Shown: positions 1 to 8,532 of the stretch, piece after piece | Position numbering within the stretch: the first letter of the stretch is position 1 | How the letters are laid out: every line of letters begins with the position of its first letter | Assembly (NCBI GenBank): GCA_016716065.1 | Contig: JADJXA010000001.1 | Coordinates: 310,001-374,000 of the forward strand | DNA from: Candidatus Leptovillus gracilis | GTDB lineage: Bacteria > Chloroflexota > Anaerolineae > Promineifilales > Promineifilaceae | Direction: 5' to 3' | Length of the DNA: 64,000 bases | Made by a program: the position numbers and the translations under genes | The notes under the pieces: generated by a model | The model's input: only the letters and a program-made list of their open reading frames with translations | Database searches by the model: none | Told to the model about the DNA's origin: nothing

Positions 1-1
1 C

Positions 2-1354
2 CCAGCGCAGCCAGTGGTGTTTGAACACGCCAATACGCGCCCAGCCATGCCCATTGATGTGGGCGGCACGCTGCGGGTAGCCAGCTTCAACGTGCTGAAC
101 TACTTCACCACCCTGGATACCGGAGCGCCGATTTGTGGTCCGCAGCAAAATATGGGCTGCCGCGGCGCCAACACAGCGCTGGAATTCCAACGGCAGCGGG
201 TCAAAATTATCAATGCTATTGTTGCCCTGGACGCTGACATTGTTGGCCTGATGGAAATGGAAAACCATTTCCAGGATGCGGCGCTGCAAAACCTGGTGCA
301 AGGGTTGAATGACGCCGCCGGCGCCGGTACGTATGCCTACATCAACACCGGCGTCATCGGTACAGACGCCATCAAAGTGGCGCTGATTTACCAGCCAGCC
401 AACGTCACCCCCGCCGGCGCATATGCCATTCTGGACAGCGCGGTGGACCCAACCTTCATTGATACACTGAACCGGCCGGTGTTGATCCAGACCTTTGCCG
501 AAAACGGGACGGGCGAACTGGTAACGGTAGCCGTCAACCACTTGAAATCCAAAGGCTCGGCCTGCGCCGACGACCCAGACACGGGTGACGGCCAGGGCAA
601 CTGCAACCTGACGCGCACGGACGCTGCGACAGCGCTGGTGAATTATCTGGCGACAGACCCCACTGGCAGCGGCGAAGCGCGTTATCTGATCATCGGCGAC
701 CTGAATTCTTACGCTCTGGAAGACCCCATCGTGGCGATTGAGAGCGCCGGATATACCAACTTGATCGCCCAGTTCCAGGGACCGGATGCGTATGGCTATA
801 CCTTTGAAGGGCAGTGGGGGTATCTGGACCACGCCCTAGCCAGCGCGGTGCTGACGCCGTTTGTCACAGGTGCGGGCGGGTGGCATATCAATTCTGATGA
901 GCCGGTAGTCTTAGATTACAACATGGAGTTTAAGACAGCCAATCAGCATGTGATTTTGTTTGGCGAAGAAGCATACCGCGCCTCTGATCATGATCCCGTG
1001 TTGATTGGGCTGGACCTGACGGCCGTTGTCGTCACCCCCACCATCACCATCCTGACTCCCACCAACGGACAGGTGTACACCAGCACCAACGGCACGGCCG
1101 TTGACGTTTCCATCGTCATCACCACCACCGACTTTGCCATCCCGGCCGATGGCCACTGGCATTTGTGGGTGGATGGCGTGGATACCGGCCCGGTGCTGGG
1201 CTACACGGCCACGGTGGCCCTGCTGCCCGGCGCGCATGTCATCACCGCCGAACTGAACAGCCCAACGCACGTCTCGCTGGGCATTTCCGACTCGGTGACG
1301 GTGACGATGAACGTGGTTTACACCCTCTACCTGCCGGTGATTATGAAGCCGTAA
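2..1354 (+). CDS. Secreted endonuclease/exonuclease/phosphatase-family nuclease, 3' part of gene (ExeM/NucH-like)
   Basis: The frame is open from the first bases of the window with no start in front of the conserved domain, so this is the C-terminal part of a longer gene. About 20 residues in it enters an endonuclease/exonuclease/phosphatase fold. Visible motifs are VASFNVLNYFTT, the metal-binding MEMENH, VNHLKSKGSAC, the product-side IGDLNSYALEDP and the closing SDHDPVLI. These are the motifs of ExeM-type extracellular DNases. The last ~115 residues form a beta-rich Ig-like region (TPTITILTPTNGQ...). The protein ends LYLPVIMKP, with no membrane helix after it, unlike the next gene, which is its paralogue. 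The TAA stop lies inside a heptamer tandem repeat. Extracellular location is inferred from the family; the signal peptide is outside the window. Confidence 0.85.
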   Translation, partial: PAQPVVFEHANTRPAMPIDVGGTLRVASFNVLNYFTTLDTGAPICGPQQNMGCRGANTALEFQRQRVKIINAIVALDADIVGLMEMENHFQDAALQNLVQGLNDAAGAGTYAYINTGVIGTDAIKVALIYQPANVTPAGAYAILDSAVDPTFIDTLNRPVLIQTFAENGTGELVTVAVNHLKSKGSACADDPDTGDGQGNCNLTRTDAATALVNYLATDPTGSGEARYLIIGDLNSYALEDPIVAIESAGYTNLIAQFQGPDAYGYTFEGQWGYLDHALASAVLTPFVTGAGGWHINSDEPVVLDYNMEFKTANQHVILFGEEAYRASDHDPVLIGLDLTAVVVTPTITILTPTNGQVYTSTNGTAVDVSIVITTTDFAIPADGHWHLWVDGVDTGPVLGYTATVALLPGAHVITAELNSPTHVSLGISDSVTVTMNVVYTLYLPVIMKP

Positions 1355-1391
1355 GCTGTAGGCTGTAGGCCGTAAGCTGTAGGCTGTAGGC
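1350..1391. repeat. Heptamer tandem repeat (CTGTAGG/CCGTAAG)
   Basis: Six units with a strict 7-bp period, in the order ccgtaag-ctgtagg-ctgtagg twice over. The repeat begins inside the last codons of the upstream nuclease gene, whose TAA stop is part of the first unit. It belongs to the set of 7/8-bp short tandem repeats seen elsewhere in the window (30.7, 37.3, 46.6 and 55.3 kb). Confidence 0.85.
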
Positions 1392-1407
1392 GGGACACAT
1401 ACAGAAG

Positions 1408-1452
1408 CAGGGCACGAATTGAGATTCCATCTCTCTTTCGTGCCCTGTTTTT
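1408..1452 (+). terminator. Rho-independent terminator after the first nuclease gene
   Basis: An 11-bp perfect stem, CAGGGCACGAA at 1408-1418 pairing with 1437-1447, is followed at once by TTTTT (1448-1452). The loop is 18 nt. It is correctly placed to end the transcript of the partial nuclease gene. Confidence 0.75.
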
Positions 1453-1483
1453 GTGTGGCGGTTCTGGTTGACTGACAAAACTC

Positions 1484-1512
1484 GGCATGGTTCATCGAGA
1501 ATGAACCATGCC
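1484..1512. repeat. Perfect hairpin GGCATGGTTCAT, related to the MITE-like tips
   Basis: A 12-bp arm at 1484-1495 pairs perfectly with 1501-1512 around a CGAGA loop. The arm sequence (GGCATGGTTCA) is nearly the same as the tips of the two larger inverted-repeat elements at 10405-10580 and 33983-34177, so this may be a minimal or decayed copy. Confidence 0.6.
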
Positions 1513-1879
1513 AAAAACTCATATTCAGCCCATTTGGCGCAAGACGACATTTTCTCCGCGCCATCTCGCCCAACAAACGCCTGTCCGGGCAAAGAAGAGA
1601 GCGAGACAGGCGGGGGCGAGGCATTGGTGATGGGCAAAGATGCTGCCCCGCCTGTCCCGCCCCTACCTGCTCATTTTGAAACACACCCCTTAACAATTTC
1701 ATAACCAAATCACCCTTTACGAAAGGGCGTGTCGCCCATACAATTCGTTCGGCTTCTTTTTTTGGAGCCTCCTTCCACATTGCCCGCGGCGGTGCCGCGG
1801 GCAAAAAACAGACACCCTGTGTCGTCTGAAAATTCACCAGTCATTTTGCAGGATAAATCTAAATCAAGGAGTCGTCACG

Positions 1880-4800
1880 TTGAAAAAGCGCTTGTTTTTC
1901 ATGTTGTTTTGCTGTGTGTTGTTAGGTCTTATCATGACGGGGCAGTCGGGGGGAACGGCCGTTGCCGCCCCAGACGCCCCGTTTGCCACCATTTTTAGTG
2001 AAGGGATGTATGATGGAACCGGTGGCTCAAACGGCGACTCAATTGCCGTGCATGAGAGCAATAACCGCTTTGTCAATGATGTTTTGACAATGAGCGGCAC
2101 AGGTGACATGCGCAATAATTTACCTTCCGGTTATTCTGGTGCGTCCGGAACCTGGAACACAATGTTAAACACTTCTGGAGAGTATTTTCAGATCGCCGAT
2201 ATCAATACGACAGGATATACCAATCTTACCCTATCATTTGGCGTAAGGAAGAGTACAAATGCCGAAAATGGGTCTGGACTAACTGTTACCGTGAGCAGTG
2301 ATGGAATCAACTGGACAAACCTTACCGTGCCTGCTTTGCCTACTGGAACTGGTACGGCAATCTGGCATTACCGAACCGCCAGCGGTGCGATACCGGCAAC
2401 GGCAAACTTGCGCATCCGATTTACCAGTTCCAACGCGGTAGAATGGCGTATTGATGATGTCTTATTAGAAGGAGATTTTAGCGGCGGCGACACACCGCCA
2501 ACCGTCAGCAGCACCAACCCGGCCAACAACGCCACCAGCGTGGCCGTCAACGCCGACCTCAGCGTCACCTTTAGCGAGCCGGTGACCGTGAGCGGCAGTT
2601 GGTTCGAGATTAATTGTGTAACCAGCGGCGTGCGGAATGTGGGGAACACGGCCGTTACCGGCGGCCCCACCACCTTCAGCCTCAACCCCGCCACAGATTT
2701 CGCCGCAGGTGAACCCTGCACTCCCACCATCATCGCTGCCCAGGTAACCGACCAGGACAGCGATGACCCGCCGGACATCATGGCCGCCAACTATGTCTGG
2801 AGCTTCACCACCTACACACCACCGTCCAGCGTCACCAAAATTCATGCCATTCAAGGCAGCGGCAGCACCGCTGCTTCTGGCACGTTCACCATCGAAGCCA
2901 TCGTCACCGGCGACTACCAGGGCGTGGCCGGCGTGGATGACTACAAGTTAGATGGCTTTTTTATCCAGGAAGAAGACGCCGACGCGGACGCCAACCCGGT
3001 CACTTCCGAAGGCATCTTTGTCTACTGCGCAACCTGTCCCACCGATGTCACCGTCGGCGATCTGGTGCAGGTGACAGGCGCTTCCAGCGAATACTTTAAT
3101 ATGAGCCAGTTGAACGCGACCACGGCCGGGGCCGTAACCGTCCTAAGCAGCGTAAATCCCTTACCCTCGCCAACGGCCGTTTCCCTCCCCATCCCCGGCG
3201 TTACAGCCACAGACCTGGCCGGGGCGCAGGCGCAAATCAACGCATACTTTGAGCCGTTTGAAGGGATGTTGGTGACGATTAGCCAAGAGCTAACCGTGAC
3301 AGAGTATTTTGAACTATCTCGGTATGGGCAGGTGGTGCTGGCGCAAAACGGCCGTTTCCGCCAATTCACCGACGCCAATCCTCCCTCTGCAGCCGGTTAT
3401 ACCGCCCACCTCATTGACAAAGCGCGGCGCACCATCATCCTGGACGACGACAGCAACCAGCAAAACCACGCCTTGTTTCAGAATGCCCCCGTTTTCCACC
3501 CCACGCCCGGTTTCAGCATCACCAACTACTTGCGCGGCGGCGACACCATCGCCAATCTGACCGGCGTATTGCACTGGTCGTTTGCCGGACTGATCGGTAC
3601 CGATGCCTGGCGCATCCGGCCAGTGACGAGCAATTTCAATTATAATTTTACGGCCGTCAATACCCGATCAACTTCTGCAAATGACGTGGGGGGAAATACG
3701 GCCGTTGCCAGCTTCAACGTCCTCAACTACTTCACCACCTTCAACGTGCGCGGCGCACATTCCGCTGCCGAACTAGACCGTCAGGCAGCCAAAATTGTGG
3801 CAGCCATTGAGGGGCTGAACGCTGACGTGATCGGCGTGATGGAGATTGAAAACAACAACGATGGGGCCATTGCCAACCTGGTCAGCCGCCTCAATGCCAC
3901 AGCCGGCGCAGGGACGTATGCCTACATCCCCACTGGAACCGTAGGCACAGACCAGATCACCGTTGGCGTCATCTACAAACCAGGGCGTGTTACGCCAGTG
4001 GGTACGGCGCAAATTCTGACGGCCGCTGCCTTCACCGATCCCAACAACACCGGCACAGCGCGCAGCCGTCCGGCCGTGGCTCAAACCTTCGACACCATCA
4101 TCACCGGCGAACGCTTCACTGTAGTCGTCAACCATCTTAAATCGAAGGGAAGCTGCCCTGCCAGCGGCGCAGATACCGACCAAAATGACGGCCAGGGCTG
4201 CTGGAACGACACGCGGCAAAAAGGGACCAGCTATCTGGTGAGCACCTGGCTGCCCACTCTGGCTGCCACCGTGGGCGATCCAGATTTCCTGATCCTCGGC
4301 GACCTGAACGCTTACCGCCGGGAAGAACCCATCACCAACATCGTCAACGCCGGGTACGCAGACTTGCTGGATGATTTACTGGGCGCACCGGCATATGGCT
4401 ATGTCTTCGATGGGCAGCTTGGCTATCTGGACCACGCCCTGGCAAGTCCGACGTTGTACGAGCAAGTGACCGGCGTCACCGAATGGCACATCAACAGCGA
4501 CGAAGTAAATTTGCTGGATTACAACGATACGCTACAAGATACCGGTGAAGCGAATTTCGACGTCAAACCAGCCGCTCTGCCGCTCTACGAAGCCAACGCC
4601 TACCGCTCTTCCGACCACGACCCGGTGCTGGTGGGCCTCTTCGACTACGACCTCAGCAGCGCCCCGGCCAGCTACGGCTACGCCTGGCACGCCCGCGGCG
4701 ACATCCTACACCTGGGCAGCGAATGGTCCGCCGACCGGGGACCGGCCAATGACATCAGCGATGGCGTGGCGCGCACCCCCGGCGTGGCCTGGACACCCAA

Positions 4801-5242
4801 CAGCGCCAATGGCTCAGTAGACGTGATCGTGGAAGGCGAAGTGTGCCAATCCAGAGACTGCTTCCTCAACGCCTGGGTAGACTGGAACAACAGCGGTGCA
4901 TTTGACGCCGGTGAACAGATTTTCACCAATGAGGCCGTTGGCGAAGGGCAACAGACGTTGACCTTTGCCGTGCCGCCCGCGCCGGCCTGCTTCAGCAGCA
5001 ACCCCTGCCGCGCCCGCTTCCGCCTGACAGAAACAGCCGATGACGGCACACGCGCCCCGGTAGCGGCCACCGGCCGGGCCACCACCGGCGAGGTGGAGGA
5101 TTATGCCTGGAGTTTCACGCCAACGGCCGTTTCTCTGCAATCCTTCACCACCCAGCCCACACTCCTGGTCTGGCCGCTGCTGTTAACCGCCCTGCTAGGC
5201 ATCGGCATCACCGCCTTCGCCCTGCGCCGCCGGGCAAGGTAA
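1880..5242 (+). CDS. ExeM/NucH-like extracellular endonuclease with C-terminal membrane anchor
   Basis: A 1120-residue secreted protein. The TTG start at 1880 is chosen because AAGGAG sits 8 nt upstream and the frame opens with a clean signal peptide (MKKRLFFMLFCCVLLGLIM). Order of domains: signal peptide; a beta-sandwich region (residues ~30-200); a bacterial Ig-like Big_5 repeat (PPTVSSTNPANNATSV, ~210-310); an OB-fold/YhcR-type nucleic-acid-binding stretch (~320-580, with GFFIQEEDADADA); the endonuclease/exonuclease/phosphatase catalytic domain (~610-920, with VASFNVLNYFTT, MEIENN, VNHLKSKGSCP, LGDLNAY, SDHDPVLVGL); a GEVED-type domain (~940-1080, TGEVEDYAW); then one hydrophobic helix and an RRRAR tail. 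This is the standard layout of ExeM/NucH nucleases, expected to cut extracellular DNA with divalent metal. It is a tandem paralogue of the partial gene upstream but differs in its C-terminus. Confidence 0.9.
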   Translation: MKKRLFFMLFCCVLLGLIMTGQSGGTAVAAPDAPFATIFSEGMYDGTGGSNGDSIAVHESNNRFVNDVLTMSGTGDMRNNLPSGYSGASGTWNTMLNTSGEYFQIADINTTGYTNLTLSFGVRKSTNAENGSGLTVTVSSDGINWTNLTVPALPTGTGTAIWHYRTASGAIPATANLRIRFTSSNAVEWRIDDVLLEGDFSGGDTPPTVSSTNPANNATSVAVNADLSVTFSEPVTVSGSWFEINCVTSGVRNVGNTAVTGGPTTFSLNPATDFAAGEPCTPTIIAAQVTDQDSDDPPDIMAANYVWSFTTYTPPSSVTKIHAIQGSGSTAASGTFTIEAIVTGDYQGVAGVDDYKLDGFFIQEEDADADANPVTSEGIFVYCATCPTDVTVGDLVQVTGASSEYFNMSQLNATTAGAVTVLSSVNPLPSPTAVSLPIPGVTATDLAGAQAQINAYFEPFEGMLVTISQELTVTEYFELSRYGQVVLAQNGRFRQFTDANPPSAAGYTAHLIDKARRTIILDDDSNQQNHALFQNAPVFHPTPGFSITNYLRGGDTIANLTGVLHWSFAGLIGTDAWRIRPVTSNFNYNFTAVNTRSTSANDVGGNTAVASFNVLNYFTTFNVRGAHSAAELDRQAAKIVAAIEGLNADVIGVMEIENNNDGAIANLVSRLNATAGAGTYAYIPTGTVGTDQITVGVIYKPGRVTPVGTAQILTAAAFTDPNNTGTARSRPAVAQTFDTIITGERFTVVVNHLKSKGSCPASGADTDQNDGQGCWNDTRQKGTSYLVSTWLPTLAATVGDPDFLILGDLNAYRREEPITNIVNAGYADLLDDLLGAPAYGYVFDGQLGYLDHALASPTLYEQVTGVTEWHINSDEVNLLDYNDTLQDTGEANFDVKPAALPLYEANAYRSSDHDPVLVGLFDYDLSSAPASYGYAWHARGDILHLGSEWSADRGPANDISDGVARTPGVAWTPNSANGSVDVIVEGEVCQSRDCFLNAWVDWNNSGAFDAGEQIFTNEAVGEGQQTLTFAVPPAPACFSSNPCRARFRLTETADDGTRAPVAATGRATTGEVEDYAWSFTPTAVSLQSFTTQPTLLVWPLLLTALLGIGITAFALRRRAR

Positions 5243-5443
5243 CAGCCCATCGCCAGGCAATGGATAGAGACACGGATTGAACGGACTAGCAGGCTGTCCA
5301 ATCCGTGTCATCCGCTTACCTATTTTTGCTCGCAGGGCATAAGACCTGCCCGGTTTTGGATTTTCCGGTAAACTTCCACTACTTGAGCCGTTTAAATAGA
5401 AGACTTCATGAGTGGCTTACCCACCACCATGAATGAAAACCCT

Positions 5444-5493
5444 GGGAGCGCAGGCGTCTCGCCTGCCAGGGCGGACGGGACGTCCGCGCTCCC
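5444..5493. repeat. Compound palindrome (two hairpins inside an outer stem)
   Basis: GGGAGCG at 5444-5450 pairs with CGCTCCC at 5487-5493. Between them lie two smaller hairpins, GCAGGCG-tct-CGCCTGC and GCGGACG-gga-CGTCCGC, giving a cloverleaf-like fold. It sits about 20 nt upstream of the M32 peptidase start, so it would be in that gene's leader. It looks like a dispersed REP-type element, but I see only one copy in this window. Confidence 0.6.
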
Positions 5494-5512
5494 GTTTACG
5501 AAGGAGAATTCC

Positions 5513-7018
5513 ATGACCACAAACTATGAAGCATTGCTGGAAAAAGTGCATGAAATCAACGACCTGGGCAAAGCCCTGGCCGTACTCAGTTGGGACAAAG
5601 AAGTCAACATGCCCCCCGGCGGCCTCAGCGCCCGCATCCAGCAGATGACCACCCTCAACCGTTTCACCCACATCCTCAGCACGTCCGACGAGATGGGCGA
5701 GCTAATTGAAAACGCCGCCGCCGAATGCCAGGACGCCCCATACGACAGCATCGAAGCCAGCCTGATTCGCCTGCTGCGGCGCACGTATGAAGACGGCCGT
5801 AAACTACCACCCGAATTTGTCACCCGTTCGTCACAAGTCAGTGGGCAGGCCCATGCCGCCTGGGTACAGGCCCGCGCCAACAACCAGTTCGCCACTTTCC
5901 AGCCCTGGTTGGAGCAGGTGGTGGAACTATGCCAGGAGATGGCCGAGTTATACGGTTACGAAGACGAAAAATACGACGCCCTGTTGGATAAATACGAGTT
6001 TGGCATGAAGACAGCCGAAGTCCGGGCCATTTTCGGCGCCGTCAAAGCGGAGTTGGTCCCCTTACTCCAGGCGATTGTGGAACGGGGCACGGCCGTAGAC
6101 GATAGCATCGTCCACCAGAGCTTCGACGTGGCTGCACAGCAGGAGTTCGCCCGCTACATCACCCAGGCCATCGGCTACGATTTTAGCCGCGGTCACCTGG
6201 GCACGGTGGTCCATCCCTTCGCCACCAGCTTCAGCCGCGACGATGCGCGCATCACCACCCGCTGGTATCCCGACTTCCTCAACCCCTCCCTGTTTGGCGC
6301 GCTGCACGAAGCGGGGCACGGCATGTATGAGCAAGGAACCCACCCGAACCTGGCGCGCACGCCGCTGGCGCGGGGCACGTCGTTGGGCATTCACGAATCG
6401 CAGTCACGCATGATGGAAAATCTGGTGGGGCGCAGCCGCGGCTTTTGGCGGGCGCATTATCCCAAGCTGCAAAGCTTGTTCCCGGCCCAGTTGGGCAGCC
6501 ACACAGCCGAAGATTTCTACCGGGCGATCAACAAAGTCCAGCCCTCGTTCATCCGCGTGGAAGCCGATGAGCTGACCTACAATTTCCACATCATCTTGCG
6601 CTTTGAGTTGGAACAGGCCATGCTCAACGGCGACCTGGCGGCTAAAGATTTGCCGACCGCCTGGAACGCCAAAATGGAAACGCTGCTGGGCGTGACGCCG
6701 CCAACCGACAGCGAAGGCTGTCTGCAAGACGTGCATTGGACGCGCCCTGGGTTTGGTTATTTTCCGACGTATGCGTTGGGCAATTTATACGCGGCGCAGT
6801 TGTGGGAAACGGCCGTCACCCAAACCCCGGCCATCCTCGATGAATTAAACCAGGGCCAGACCACCAGCCTGCTGGCCTGGTTAGGCGAGAATATTCATCG
6901 GCACGGCCGTAAATTCACCCCCGGCGAACTGGTACAGCACGTCACCGGCCAGCCCCTCGGCCACGCCGCCTTCATGCGTTACGCCACGAACAAGTTCAGC
7001 GACTTGTACGGCTTGTAA
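5513..7018 (+). CDS. M32-family metallocarboxypeptidase (carboxypeptidase Taq type)
   Basis: 501 residues, the normal length for family M32. The start at 5513 is preferred over an upstream in-frame ATG because AAGGAG lies 6 nt before it and the protein then begins with the family-typical N-terminus (MTTNYEALLEKVHEINDLGK, then LSWDKEVNMPPGG). The zinc site HEAGH is at residues 265-269 within GALHEAGHGMYEQG, and the following HESQSRMMENLVGRS is the conserved block supplying the third ligand region. Members are cytoplasmic, mostly alpha-helical exopeptidases that remove C-terminal residues with broad specificity. It is monocistronic and ends before a strong inverted repeat that separates it from the convergent CBS-domain genes. 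Confidence 0.93.
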   Translation: MTTNYEALLEKVHEINDLGKALAVLSWDKEVNMPPGGLSARIQQMTTLNRFTHILSTSDEMGELIENAAAECQDAPYDSIEASLIRLLRRTYEDGRKLPPEFVTRSSQVSGQAHAAWVQARANNQFATFQPWLEQVVELCQEMAELYGYEDEKYDALLDKYEFGMKTAEVRAIFGAVKAELVPLLQAIVERGTAVDDSIVHQSFDVAAQQEFARYITQAIGYDFSRGHLGTVVHPFATSFSRDDARITTRWYPDFLNPSLFGALHEAGHGMYEQGTHPNLARTPLARGTSLGIHESQSRMMENLVGRSRGFWRAHYPKLQSLFPAQLGSHTAEDFYRAINKVQPSFIRVEADELTYNFHIILRFELEQAMLNGDLAAKDLPTAWNAKMETLLGVTPPTDSEGCLQDVHWTRPGFGYFPTYALGNLYAAQLWETAVTQTPAILDELNQGQTTSLLAWLGENIHRHGRKFTPGELVQHVTGQPLGHAAFMRYATNKFSDLYGL

Positions 7019-7026
7019 GAAAAAGA

Positions 7027-7069
7027 CGTCCGGCGTCCGGCCACCCACAGAGCCGCCGGACGCCGGACG
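7027..7069. terminator. Bidirectional inverted repeat between convergent genes
   Basis: A perfect 15-bp GC-rich stem, 7027-7041 with 7055-7069, and a 13-nt loop. It lies between the stop codons of the M32 peptidase (+) and the CBS-domain protein (-). There is no clear T tract on either side, so the terminator role is inferred from position and stem strength. Confidence 0.5.
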
Positions 7070-7074
7070 CATCC

Positions 7075-8532
7075 CTATTCATGATCCGCACCAGAACCAT
7101 CTGGCCCACTATCTGGCGGAGCGGGGAATTCAATGCGTACCCGCGTCACCGCCAGACGGTCAATATCCAACACCCGAAAAACAACATGCTCGCTGTAAAC
7201 CACTTCGTCATTCACTTTTGCCGGTCGGCCCAATTTCGCCACAACCAGGCCACCAACAGTCTCCACATCCGGCAGTTCATCTTCCGCGCCTAAGAAGACC
7301 ATCTCCATTAAATCATCCACCAGATAATCGCCAGCCGCTTCAATAACCCCCGGCGACAAAATCACAAGCGGCTCCCGCTCCAGATCAAACTCATCGCGCA
7401 CCTCGCCGACAACCTCTTCCACCAGGTCTTCCAGCGACACAATACCGGCCATGCCGCCAAATTCGTCCAACACAACGGCCATGTGCAGACGCTGGCTCTT
7501 AAACGCCGCCAGCAATTTCTCCACCGGATAATCTTCCGGCACGGCCGGGGCCGAGCGCAAAATCAGGCGAATATCGAAACGGCTGTCCGGGCGCATGGTC
7601 TGGCGAATCAGGTCCTTCAGATGCACGATGCCGATGATGTGGTCTCGATCACTGTCGTACACGGGAAAACGGCTGTGGCGGCTTTGGGTGACAATGCGCA
7701 GCAGTTCGTCTTTGCCGATGTCCAGCGGGATGGCCTGCACCCGTGTGCGCGGTGTCATCACCTGCCCCACCAGTCGGTCGCTAAAATCAAAGATATTGCG
7801 GATCATCTCCTGTTCATCTTCATTCAACAGGCCACCCTCGGCGCTTTCTGTCACCAAAAGTTCGATTTCTTCCGGCGACAACACACGGGCGTGGCCCTCG
7901 GCCGGGGGGACTTTAAACACGCGCAGCAGCCAGGCGCCAATGCCATTCAACAGCCGCACCGGGATGATCAAGATTGTTTGCGCCACTTGCATTGGCCGCG
8001 CCACACGCAGCACTGTGTGGGAGGCGTTTTGCAAAGCCAGGGATTTGGGGACCATCTCGCCGAAGACCACGTGCAAATAGGTCATCAACGACAGCGCCAC
8101 CACATAGCCAATGGAGTGAACCATCGCCTCGGTCGGCTGGAACCATAAACGGCTGATCCACGGCTCGATCAGGTGTGAAATTTGCGGCTCGCCATACATC
8201 GCCAGGCCCAAGGAAGCGATGGTAATGCCCAATTGGGCGGTAGCGATGTAGCGATCCTGCTTCACGCGAGAGTCCAGGACGCCCAACACAATCTGGCGCT
8301 CGCTGCCGGCCTGGACTGCGTTCATTTCCTCGAGTTGGGTGCTGCGCACGCCGATGATGCTAAATTCGGCGGTCACAAAAAAGCCGTTCAGCAGCACCAG
8401 CAGCAGGATCACCACAACAGGCAGCAGCACAGCGCCCAGGTTAAATGATTGCTGCTGTGGCGCAGCCGAGGCAAACAAGATGGCAACGCTCATACCGGGG
8501 ATGGTCAGGGTGAGCAGCAAGAGCTTACTCAT
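7075..8532 (-). CDS. CNNM/CorC-type membrane protein with CBS pair and CorC_HlyC domain (second of pair)
   Basis: 485 residues. The start at 8532 is the ATG that overlaps the stop of the upstream paralogue by 8 nt (ATGAGTAA), implying translational coupling; a longer in-frame opening only reads into that gene in another frame. Architecture: N-terminal hydrophobic leader, a DUF21/CNNM domain of about four membrane segments (LLPVVVILLLVLLNGFFVTAEFS onward), a CBS pair (VMTPRTRVQAIPLD..., VVLDEFGGMAGIVSLEDLVEE), and a C-terminal CorC_HlyC domain (DDLMEMVFLGAEDELPDVET). Proteins with this layout are linked to Mg2+/Co2+ efflux or tolerance in bacteria; the older hemolysin name is not a function. 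Transport direction cannot be read from the sequence. Confidence 0.88.
   Translation of the reverse strand: MSKLLLLTLTIPGMSVAILFASAAPQQQSFNLGAVLLPVVVILLLVLLNGFFVTAEFSIIGVRSTQLEEMNAVQAGSERQIVLGVLDSRVKQDRYIATAQLGITIASLGLAMYGEPQISHLIEPWISRLWFQPTEAMVHSIGYVVALSLMTYLHVVFGEMVPKSLALQNASHTVLRVARPMQVAQTILIIPVRLLNGIGAWLLRVFKVPPAEGHARVLSPEEIELLVTESAEGGLLNEDEQEMIRNIFDFSDRLVGQVMTPRTRVQAIPLDIGKDELLRIVTQSRHSRFPVYDSDRDHIIGIVHLKDLIRQTMRPDSRFDIRLILRSAPAVPEDYPVEKLLAAFKSQRLHMAVVLDEFGGMAGIVSLEDLVEEVVGEVRDEFDLEREPLVILSPGVIEAAGDYLVDDLMEMVFLGAEDELPDVETVGGLVVAKLGRPAKVNDEVVYSEHVVFRVLDIDRLAVTRVRIEFPAPPDSGPDGSGADHE

Larger units (their letters stand above)
1355..1879. other. Non-coding interval between the two nuclease genes
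   Basis: No supportable gene. It holds the heptamer repeat, the terminator, the GGCATGGTTCAT hairpin, and a second tight hairpin at 1780-1804 (TTGCCCGCGGC, 3-nt loop). That second hairpin is followed by A residues, not T residues, so it is not an obvious terminator in either direction. The last bases carry the AAGGAG ribosome-binding site of the next gene. Confidence 0.6.

Noticed and set aside
1780..1804. Terminator at the GCCCGCGGC hairpin
   Set aside because: The stem is strong but followed by A residues on the plus strand, and the T run precedes it on the minus strand.
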